From DATJPR01 sp035506295 (GTDB lineage: Bacteria > Bacteroidota > Ignavibacteria > UBA10030 > UBA6906): a stretch of DNA of 17,668 nucleotides. The notes beneath the pieces are model-generated. The model ran no database searches. It saw only the letters and a program-made list of their open reading frames with translations, and was not told the origin of the DNA. Shown here in pieces: positions 7,256 to 13,699 of this stretch (position 1 is the stretch's first letter; each line of letters begins with the position of its first letter). The stretch lies in contig DATJPR010000200.1 in assembly GCA_035506295.1 (NCBI GenBank), positions 1 through 17,668 of the forward strand, read 5' to 3'. A program made the translations under genes and the position numbers.

Positions 7256-8347
7256 CTATGATCCGTGGAGGGCGAGCGCCCAATAATCGGTGACGTAGCC
7301 CGTGAGCGACGGATCGTACCAGATGTTCCCTTCCATGATCACAGGACCGCTCGGGCAGAGGGCGATGTCCCACCCGACCGTCCGGACAGGCTGAAAAAAC
7401 TTCGCCGCTTGGACGGCCAGCGATGTGATGGCGTCCCATTGCGGCACCGAAAAATGTTCGATGATCACTCCTGAATCGGGAAGTTGAGAAACTTTCCGGT
7501 ACCCCCCTCGCTTCACATCCATAACAAGCCCTTCTTTCAGGAACCCTGCCTCGCGATCGATTTCGGCGATGACATTGCCGTGGCTGCCGTGGGCGAGATT
7601 GGACGCGATACCTTCGCCCACAATGATCTTCATGTCGGCCGCGACAACTCGCGCGTTCCCCGCGGGATCGATATATGTCACCAGACGAAAGGAATGGACG
7701 CCCTTCCCTCGCCCCAGGTGCGCAATGGAGGGATGATTCTGGAGTCGCTCCTGGAGAACGAACGATGAGTACTCACCGTCGTTCGACAGGTGATGGACCA
7801 GTCCCTTCGCGTCCCACGAGGTTCCCCGGTGATCGATGAAGGCTTCCCCGTCCCTGGAAAGGATCATGATCCCCGCACCGTATGCCGCCTGTGTGGGCTT
7901 GACGACAAATTCCGATGCTGAGTGGTGGACAAAAAAATCCACCCAATCATCCGGCGTATGGGGGCTCTTTCCTTCATGCGTCCATCCGGCAAAATCACGG
8001 AAGTAGAGCGCATACAATGCCGGGACGGGGAGCCCTGCGGCAAGGCAGACGCGATAGAAGATCCCTTTGTCTGACAGCAGTGATTCCCATTCGCGCGGAT
8101 TCAGCCGCTGCTGGATCCGCACCATGCGGCTCCTGCTCACTGCGGACTGGACCATGTCAAGGGGTGCATCGGGGTTCAGGAGACCGACTTCATAGGCCTC
8201 CTCCGGGAGGTAGTGATGATGCAGGGCGAGGACCGTCCGCCTGCCGACTTTCAGAACGCGCCAACGATACTCCACGAACGCCCGCAGCAACACGCGCGGC
8301 AAACTGTAGGCCATCCTGAGACGCCGGCCGAGTTGTTGTTTGTCCAT
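7256..8347 (-). CDS. ATP-grasp enzyme, sugar-transfer-associated type
   Basis: 363 residues from ATG at 8347 (MDKQQLGRRL). The frame is open to 8449, but the upstream part crosses a terminator stem and lacks protein-like sequence. No good SD is seen before this ATG. The N-terminal 80 residues are basic and helical. ATP-grasp features follow: SEFVVKPTQAAYGAGI at 145-160, with Lys150 as the nucleotide-binding lysine and a glycine loop behind it; FVLQERL with Glu200 at the hinge; GWDIAL with Asp327; and VIMEGN with Glu339 and Asn341 as metal ligands. This pattern resembles the ATPgrasp_ST family (PF14397), usually found near polysaccharide or sugar-transfer genes. Members are thought to ligate a carboxylate to an amine, but substrates are mostly unknown. 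No glycosyltransferase is nearby, so the partner is open. Alternative: a more distant alpha-L-glutamate-ligase-like enzyme. Confidence 0.75.
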   Translation of the reverse strand: MDKQQLGRRLRMAYSLPRVLLRAFVEYRWRVLKVGRRTVLALHHHYLPEEAYEVGLLNPDAPLDMVQSAVSRSRMVRIQQRLNPREWESLLSDKGIFYRVCLAAGLPVPALYALYFRDFAGWTHEGKSPHTPDDWVDFFVHHSASEFVVKPTQAAYGAGIMILSRDGEAFIDHRGTSWDAKGLVHHLSNDGEYSSFVLQERLQNHPSIAHLGRGKGVHSFRLVTYIDPAGNARVVAADMKIIVGEGIASNLAHGSHGNVIAEIDREAGFLKEGLVMDVKRGGYRKVSQLPDSGVIIEHFSVPQWDAITSLAVQAAKFFQPVRTVGWDIALCPSGPVIMEGNIWYDPSLTGYVTDYWALALHGS

Positions 8348-8405
8348 GGGGCAATATACTACAGAGGAGCGTGAGAAGAAATCTCCGGGGCCGCGGGAAC
8401 CGCAA

Positions 8406-8444
8406 GGACGCCTCCCTTCGTCTCCAGGACGAAAGGAGGCGTTC
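8406..8444 (-). terminator. Strong stem-loop after the chemoreceptor gene
   Basis: ACGCCTCC(8408-8415)-C-TTCGTC(8417-8422), loop TCCAG, then GACGAA(8428-8433)-A-GGAGGCGT(8435-8442). This makes a 14-pair stem with one mismatch, extended by a G-T and a G-C pair at the base. It starts 25 bases beyond the chemoreceptor stop and lies before the ATP-grasp gene. Only a weak CCTTGCGGTT follows on the minus strand, so termination may be Rho-assisted; the position strongly suggests an operon end. Confidence 0.65.
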
Positions 8445-8469
8445 CCCACCAGTGTGTGTTTGACCGCGT

Positions 8470-11400
8470 CTATGCGCCGACGAGTTTGCCGTTCGCTCTG
8501 ACCGCGACGTTGCTCCTGGGGTCGCGAGCTCCATCACCGCCGGGGGCGGCACCGACATCCTTCGACAGGCGGAACCTCCCGATCAACTGTTGGAGGTTCT
8601 CTGTCAACGTGTTCAGATCGTTTGCCGCCCTTGCGATCTGGTGTGTCCCGCTCGCCGTCTGACTCGTGACGCTGGAGATAGCCTCGACGTTTTTCGAGAT
8701 TTGTTCCGACGCGGTGGATTGCTGCTCGCTTGCGGCCGCAATCTGCAGCACCATGTCCGTGACCTTCTGGCTCACCTGCACAATTTCCAGGAGCGAGCCA
8801 CCCGCCTGGTCTGCCAGGAGGATGCCGGCGTTTACCTGTTTCGTCCCTTCCTCCATCGAATGGACGGCACCTCGGGTCTCGGATTGAATCTTCCGAATCA
8901 TCTCGGCGATCTCCTTGGTCGCCTTTGTCGTCCGTTCCGCGAGCTTCCGGACCTCATCCGCCACCACGGCAAATCCCCTTCCCTGATCGCCTGCCCTTGC
9001 CGCTTCGATCGCAGCATTCAGTGCGAGCAAATTGGTCTGGTCGGCGATATCATCGATGACTGTCACGATCTCACCGATCTGGTCGGAAGACGCACCCAGC
9101 CCCTTGACCGTTTGCGCTGATCGTTCGACGACTTCGGCAATCCGCCGCATCCCCGCGACGGTTTCGCTGACGATTGTGCCTCCTGATTCAGCGCTCGCCT
9201 TTGCCTGCTTCGCCACACTGGCCGTCGCCGAAGCATTTTGCGCATTCTGCAGGATGGTCTTCGACATTTCTTCGACGGCGCCGGCGACTTCAGAGGTCTG
9301 GTTCGTTTGTTCCTGCGCACCGGCCGCCATCTCCTCCGTGCTTGCGCTGATTTCGTTTGACGCGCTCGCGGTGGCGGACACGGCTTCCCAGACTTCGGTC
9401 AGCGCTTTATCAAGCGACGACGCGACCTCGTTGATGGACGATGCGATCTTCCGATGATCGCCACGATACTGCCCGGTCACGCGCGCGCTCAGGTCACCCG
9501 CCGCGACGAGAGCGAGGACGCGACCTCCGTCCTCAACCGGCTTAATGACCGCGTCCAGGGTCCTGTTCACCCCTTCCAGCACCTTTCTGAATTCACCCTG
9601 GTGTCTGCCGGCCTCCGCCCGGAAATTTAGCTGGCCATCGACGGCGGCCGCGGAAAGTGAACCCGTGTCCTCGACCAGGCGTTTGATGGCTTCTTCCATC
9701 TGCACGTAGGCAGGGACGAGCTCGTCCTGCTCGCACCTCCGACCTGTGCCATTACCCGTGGCCTTCAACGGCTCAAGATCGCTCAGGTCCCCCTTCGATA
9801 TGTTCTTCGCGATGTCGAGGAGTCTGATCAAGTGCTCGCGGACTTCGTTGGTGGCCTTTGCCACCTCTGCAAAGATCCCTGGGTAAGCTCCTTCCACTCT
9901 TCGGGTATAGTCGTTCACCGCCATCCGCTGGAGGACCGCATTGGCTTCGACGAGTCCGCCCAGGCCGTCGATGCACCGATTGATGTTGTCCTTCAGTGTG
10001 TTGAAATCGCCGCGATAGGCCTCGGTGATCTTCTCGGGGATCACTCCCTTGCTGATCCGGTCGATGGAATCCGCGGCGACCGCCATCGGGCCCGTCAGGG
10101 CATCAAGCGTCGCGTTGACACCCTCCACCACCGCCCGGAAATCTCCCTGATGTTTCCCCACGTCCGCGCGGACAGACAATTTGCCCTTCACCGCCTCCTC
10201 CGATAAGAAACGAGCGTCGGCGACGAGATGCTCGATGGCAAGGATGCACACGTTCAAGTTGTTCTTGATGGTATTGAAGTCGCCGCGATAGTTCTCGGTG
10301 ATCTTCTCGGGAATATTCCCTTTGCTGATCGCGTCAACGTATCGTGCCGCGACGTTCAACGGACCGATGACTGCATCCAGCGTGTCGTTGACCCCTTTGA
10401 CAACGGCCCTGTACCCGCCTGCGAACTTCGACTCGTCTCCGCGGGCGGCGAGACGGCCTTCGACGGCTGATGCTGCGAGTGACGTCGTTTCCTTCATGAG
10501 CGCATCAAGCGTTACTGCAACCCGCCGGAAAGCATCGGCAAGTTCATCTTGCGAGGCCACGATTTTCCTCGTTGACTCCGCGAGCATGCCCACTTCATCA
10601 TTCTGACGGATCGTCACTTCCTCGCTCTGCAACGTCATCTCCCCCGACACGTCCCCTGCGGCAATGCGTTGGGCACCGTCCTTGAGCGAGACGTTGCCGT
10701 CCGCCACCCTGCCGAGGATCTGGTTCACGGTCTCAAGCGGAGCAACGATGATTCTGGTGACCCAAAGCGTCACCACCACGGAGAGCGCGACCGACAACAC
10801 GAGCACTCCCACAAACATCCAGAGCATCGTATGGTAGGTCGAGCTCGCCGCGGCATAGGTTGCACCGCTCAACGTGGATTCGATATCCCGGGCCTCCGCG
10901 AGTCTGGCCGAAAGATCGGCGAATTTTTCCTCGGCATTGACCATGGCCATGGTGGCGGAGTTGAGATCCACGGTCCCAAGGTCCACAACCGTCGCTGCGG
11001 CTTTTCGATATTTCCCAGCCGCCTCGAAGGCCTCAGCATACTTTCCCTTCAGCCCGGGTTCAGCCGTCACATCTGCTAGACTTTTGAGAAGGATAAGCGC
11101 AGAATCGATGGCGGAGAATTGAGCCTTGCCGACCGCTTCGATCTTCGCCTGATCGAATCCGGCCTGCCCCCAGGTGATCATCTTGTAGATGTTCCCCTGC
11201 GCTCCCAGGATGTTCTGTGTCGCTCTGTCAATCATCAACGATGAGCGAAGACCGTCATCAACAAAATACCTCAGGGCATCCTGCTGTTGTCGCAGCCCGA
11301 AATAGCTCCCCGCGGCGATCACGAGAAAGAAGAAAAGCATGAGCCCGGGGGCGATGAGCATTTTTCGTGAAAGCCGCAGGTTTTGTATAAACGTCTTCAT
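8470..11400 (-). CDS. Methyl-accepting chemotaxis protein with tandem HAMP array
   Basis: 976 residues from ATG at 11400, chosen because GAAGGGA lies 6 bases upstream and MKTFIQNLRL leads straight into the first membrane helix. The frame also contains upstream ATGs at 11424 and 11463, the latter inside the porin gene. TM1 is at about 14-32, a helical periplasmic domain of about 155 residues follows (four-helix-bundle type, no Cache fold seen), and TM2 is at about 192-214. A long cytoplasmic part holds a HAMP next to the membrane and then further HAMP-like units at about 311-400, 403-490, 491-583 and 584-660. The signalling domain is at about 665-940, with the conserved tip DDIADQTNLLALNAAIEAAR near 783-802 and GRGFAVVADEVRKLAERT behind it. 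The C-terminus (ANGKLVGA) has no NWETF-type receptor-modification tail. It should signal to CheA/CheW, which are not in the window. It is the third gene of the Cache-porin-receptor group, 40 bases after the porin stop. Confidence 0.93.
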   Translation of the reverse strand: MKTFIQNLRLSRKMLIAPGLMLFFFLVIAAGSYFGLRQQQDALRYFVDDGLRSSLMIDRATQNILGAQGNIYKMITWGQAGFDQAKIEAVGKAQFSAIDSALILLKSLADVTAEPGLKGKYAEAFEAAGKYRKAAATVVDLGTVDLNSATMAMVNAEEKFADLSARLAEARDIESTLSGATYAAASSTYHTMLWMFVGVLVLSVALSVVVTLWVTRIIVAPLETVNQILGRVADGNVSLKDGAQRIAAGDVSGEMTLQSEEVTIRQNDEVGMLAESTRKIVASQDELADAFRRVAVTLDALMKETTSLAASAVEGRLAARGDESKFAGGYRAVVKGVNDTLDAVIGPLNVAARYVDAISKGNIPEKITENYRGDFNTIKNNLNVCILAIEHLVADARFLSEEAVKGKLSVRADVGKHQGDFRAVVEGVNATLDALTGPMAVAADSIDRISKGVIPEKITEAYRGDFNTLKDNINRCIDGLGGLVEANAVLQRMAVNDYTRRVEGAYPGIFAEVAKATNEVREHLIRLLDIAKNISKGDLSDLEPLKATGNGTGRRCEQDELVPAYVQMEEAIKRLVEDTGSLSAAAVDGQLNFRAEAGRHQGEFRKVLEGVNRTLDAVIKPVEDGGRVLALVAAGDLSARVTGQYRGDHRKIASSINEVASSLDKALTEVWEAVSATASASNEISASTEEMAAGAQEQTNQTSEVAGAVEEMSKTILQNAQNASATASVAKQAKASAESGGTIVSETVAGMRRIAEVVERSAQTVKGLGASSDQIGEIVTVIDDIADQTNLLALNAAIEAARAGDQGRGFAVVADEVRKLAERTTKATKEIAEMIRKIQSETRGAVHSMEEGTKQVNAGILLADQAGGSLLEIVQVSQKVTDMVLQIAAASEQQSTASEQISKNVEAISSVTSQTASGTHQIARAANDLNTLTENLQQLIGRFRLSKDVGAAPGGDGARDPRSNVAVRANGKLVGA
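9991..10325 (-). repeat. Diverged direct repeat inside the chemoreceptor gene (HAMP units, 273-base period)
   Basis: An 18-base identity (CTCGGTGATCTTCTCGGG) occurs at 10021-10038 and again at 10294-10311. Flanking identity includes CGCCGCGATA at 10009-10018 and 10281-10290. The offset of 273 bases is exactly 91 codons and matches the two most similar HAMP-like units of the protein. This indicates internal duplication. Confidence 0.7.
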
Positions 11401-11440
11401 CGAGATTCCCTTCTTACGGTCCATCCCCAGTGCTGCACCG

Positions 11441-12868
11441 TCAGATGTTCGCAATGAGTTCAATCCTCATCCACGTGGCAACACTCGCATCCTTGAAAAA
11501 GAAACTCCCCGGCTGCAGTCGTTCCCAGACAACATGCCCCGTGAAGGTCTCGTTCAAGGTGTAGTAGATTCTCGCCGAGAACAGATTTCCTCTGTTCTTT
11601 CCTGTGCCGCCCGGGAATTTCGCCGCAAGCGGAGCCTGCGGTGCCGACAGATTGTAGAAGCCAAAGATCCCGTTGACCTCCTTGGAGAACGCGAAAGAGA
11701 GGCTCGGGCCGATCGAAAGATAATTCGTCCAATACCCCACGCCGGACTCCTTGGTGAAGGAATAGTAGTACAGGTCATTCCACTTGGGTGTGCGGCCCCA
11801 CATCGGATCCCATCCTTCCCTCGCCGTCGTGCCAGGTTTGTCACCGCTCAAATAGACTGCCTTGAGGCTAACCATCGAGGGCACGGCACCGGAACCACCA
11901 GTCTTGTAGTCCAGGTACGAATAACCACCAAGACCGGTCCATTTCTCGTTTCCGTACAGACCGAACTCATAGGCACCCTCGCCTGTGAACGACAGTCCTG
12001 CCACCAGAGGCAGCTTGATCCTGCCGCCAGCGGCGTTGATATGAGACCGGACGGGCCGATCGATGCTAGTGTAGTTTTCCTTGTGCAGGAGATACGCCTG
12101 AAGATTCGTTGTCCCAAGATCACCGGTGTAATATACCCCTGCTCCTCCTTCTCCACCGTCGTCAAGAAGCTGTGCCTGGTCATGAACCCTGGGGAGAACC
12201 CGGTCCATCCGCGGAACGAAGGAATAGAAGAGGGTCAGGAGATGCTGTGGCGCAACAGCGACGTCAGCACGGATGGCGTCGAAGTACGTGGTGCGCGAGC
12301 CGTCCAATGACGTTCCATCCGCAACGAGAAATCCCTCGCCGAGCACCATATTCTGACGTCCGACCGTCACCATAGCGGGGACCATCGATTGGAGATTCCA
12401 TTTCGCGTAGAGTTGATCGAAAAAGAATTCGTTGGAGGAGAATCCTTTATTGGTCGGCGCAAAATAATACCGGAATTCGTTCCCCAATTTCACGGTCGTT
12501 TCCAATTCCTCGACCGGAACGTATTGCACGGTGAGAAGGCTGCGATACCGCGAATACGAGCTCCCACCGTTGGCGGACGACGCCATTGTCGTTGCGTTGT
12601 CCGTCGATTCGATCCTGAATCGCTCCTGGAACGAGATCCGGGGCTGTCGTTGGTCGACTACCGCTCTCTGTGGCTGGTTCTCCGGAATCTGGTGCGCACC
12701 TTCGCGTTTTTCGTGCGCCGCGGACGAGACTACATTCGTGGTGGAATCGGCATTCGTCGCAGTTCGAGCGGCAGCAACAACCTCATCTGATTTCGACGTG
12801 GTGACCTGAGCGACGCCAAGCTGGCATCCGATCGCCGATGCCATAATCAAAAGTGCGATGGTCTTCAT
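11441..12868 (-). CDS. Outer-membrane beta-barrel porin (alginate-export-like)
   Basis: 475 residues from ATG at 12868, with GGGGAGGA 8 bases upstream; the frame extends to 12949 but that overlaps the preceding gene. The signal peptide is at about 1-21 (MKTIALLIMASAIGCQLGVAQ). A low-complexity polar linker of about 45 residues follows, rich in Ala, Thr, Ser and Asn. The barrel begins at about 68 (ISFQERFRIES). The remainder shows alternating polar and aromatic strands with turns rich in Gly, Asn and Asp, e.g. LGNEFRYYFAPT, VTVGRQNMVLGEGFLV, GYSYLDYK, FSARIYYTLNETF. The GRQ..LGEG..VADGT pattern and strand layout recall alginate-export and related porins (PF13372-like). The last residues are ELIANI rather than the usual terminal Phe. 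Its substrate cannot be told. It lies between the Cache-protein gene (46-base gap) and the chemoreceptor gene (40-base gap), so it probably imports a solute related to what the receptor senses. Confidence 0.75.
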   Translation of the reverse strand: MKTIALLIMASAIGCQLGVAQVTTSKSDEVVAAARTATNADSTTNVVSSAAHEKREGAHQIPENQPQRAVVDQRQPRISFQERFRIESTDNATTMASSANGGSSYSRYRSLLTVQYVPVEELETTVKLGNEFRYYFAPTNKGFSSNEFFFDQLYAKWNLQSMVPAMVTVGRQNMVLGEGFLVADGTSLDGSRTTYFDAIRADVAVAPQHLLTLFYSFVPRMDRVLPRVHDQAQLLDDGGEGGAGVYYTGDLGTTNLQAYLLHKENYTSIDRPVRSHINAAGGRIKLPLVAGLSFTGEGAYEFGLYGNEKWTGLGGYSYLDYKTGGSGAVPSMVSLKAVYLSGDKPGTTAREGWDPMWGRTPKWNDLYYYSFTKESGVGYWTNYLSIGPSLSFAFSKEVNGIFGFYNLSAPQAPLAAKFPGGTGKNRGNLFSARIYYTLNETFTGHVVWERLQPGSFFFKDASVATWMRIELIANI

Positions 12869-12914
12869 AAAGCAATCCTCCCCTGAAACATCAAGCTTTT
12901 GTGTTATCCTCGGT

Positions 12915-13364
12915 TCATTTGTATGCGCCGCATCCGACGATGCAGTCATCTACCTTCTCGATGTACGCGGTCTTGTCTTCGATCCGCTTCGACACCGGGT
13001 TGGACCATTTGTAGTTCTGCCAGCCGCTCCCCTTGGACTGCGCAAGTTCGATCCGCTCCTTCACAAAGGACTTGCCATCGGCATCCTTGAGATCGATCAA
13101 TTCTTTCCCCACCATCTTCGGATTTCCTCCGTGCGCGAGGCAGACGCCATTCAAATCATACACGAAGACATATAAGTCGCCTTCCACGAACTTCCCTTTC
13201 GGATCGCTGAATTCCGAAAACGCCTTCTCCTTCCCGTTCGCCTTCAGATACGTGACTGCCTTTTTGACCATCGCCTCGGCGTCCGACTTCCCGTGTTTTG
13301 CCTGGGCCGAAGCAGCGCAGGTCAGAAGCATCATGGACATCACAACTGCGATCAACCGTTTCAT
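12915..13364 (-). CDS. Secreted single-Cache-domain protein (stand-alone sensor or binding protein)
   Basis: 149 residues from ATG at 13364, with GGAGGTG 6 bases upstream. The frame is open to 13481, but the extra part covers the promoter. The signal peptide is at 1-20, with an AXA cleavage site (ASA-Q). The mature 129 residues match the single Cache (sCache_2) pattern: an N-terminal helix (AEAMVKKAVTYLKANG), FVEGDLYVFVYDLNGVCLAHG at about 59-79 as the central strands, and the diagnostic end WQNYKWSNPVSKRI...KTAYIEKVDDCIVGCGAY at about 115-148. There is no membrane helix or signalling domain, so it is a soluble periplasmic protein. Such domains usually bind small organic acids in receptors and kinases. 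Cys75, Cys141 and Cys145 remain in the mature protein; a disulfide is possible. First gene of the group with the porin and the chemoreceptor. Confidence 0.87.
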   Translation of the reverse strand: MKRLIAVVMSMMLLTCAASAQAKHGKSDAEAMVKKAVTYLKANGKEKAFSEFSDPKGKFVEGDLYVFVYDLNGVCLAHGGNPKMVGKELIDLKDADGKSFVKERIELAQSKGSGWQNYKWSNPVSKRIEDKTAYIEKVDDCIVGCGAYK

Positions 13365-13388
13365 GGATTCCACCTCCACATGATTCTG

Positions 13389-13417
13389 GTTATACATGAA
13401 TTTGCAGGACAGAGCAA
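13389..13417 (-). promoter_or_regulatory. sigma70-like promoter of the Cache-porin-chemoreceptor operon
   Basis: On the minus strand: TTGCTC (13412-13417, 4 of 6 to TTGACA), a 17-base spacer, then TATAAC (13389-13394, 5 of 6 to TATAAT). Initiation near 13382 would give a short leader of about 18 bases, with GGAGGTG positioned just before ATG 13364. Confidence 0.55.
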
Positions 13418-13445
13418 TGGCAGGATGGATGTCCAAAAGCAGTGC

Positions 13446-13457
13446 CACCAAGTGGTG
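13446..13457. repeat. 12-bp palindrome upstream of the Cache operon promoter
   Basis: CACCA-AG-TGGTG, two exact 5-base arms around 2 bases. It lies about 30 bases upstream of the -35 element, a position usual for activator sites. Short enough to occur by chance. Confidence 0.3.
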
Positions 13458-13609
13458 AGTTCGACAACACCGCGAGAACATCTTGAGATTTTCCGGGAGG
13501 AGAAGAATGATGCTTCGAATCGCGGAAACTCGGTCGGAACTGGTGAGATGAAGAAAAATTGTGGCGGAAGTTCGAGGAGGCGTGTTACCGATGTGTGGAA
13601 AGGTTGAAA

Positions 13610-13622
13610 TCCTGACTCAGGA
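13610..13622. repeat. 13-bp palindrome downstream of the hybrid kinase gene
   Basis: TCCTGA-C-TCAGGA, two exact 6-base arms around one base. On the minus strand it is followed by TTTCAACC. It could be a small binding site or a weak transcript-end hairpin. Confidence 0.3.
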
Positions 13623-13699
13623 GGGAATGTGATTTCTTCACGACAGGAGGGATCGGAAGTGGGCGGAGGCGAACATTGTGCAGGTGGTCAGGAATTCAC

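Larger units (their letters stand above)
13365..13699. other. 335-base intergenic region between hybrid kinase and Cache gene
   Basis: No coding sequence is supported here. It holds the promoter of the Cache operon (13389-13417) and two short palindromes. One is CACCA-AG-TGGTG at 13446-13457, about 30 bases upstream of the -35; the other is TCCTGA-C-TCAGGA at 13610-13622, about 77 bases after the kinase stop. The plus strand is purine-rich with several GGAGG-like runs, which produce only very short open frames. No strong terminator with a T-tract follows the kinase gene. Confidence 0.6.

Noticed and set aside
8348..8449. N-terminal extension of the ATP-grasp frame to 8449
   Set aside because: It would overlap the strong stem-loop after the chemoreceptor gene and adds a Gly/Arg/Ser-rich stretch without homology-like features.
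9991..10325. Direct repeats suggesting a mobile element or CRISPR-like array
   Set aside because: The 273-base period keeps frame and matches the 91-residue HAMP units, so it is a protein-domain duplication.
11339..12310. 323-codon open frame on the plus strand
   Set aside because: It is antisense to the porin and the start of the chemoreceptor. No RBS and no recognisable domain.
13497..13551. 14-codon plus-strand frame (ATG at 13507) behind a GGAGGAG
   Set aside because: The SD match is good, but the product is only 14 residues with no sign of conservation. The region is rich in chance GGAGG runs.
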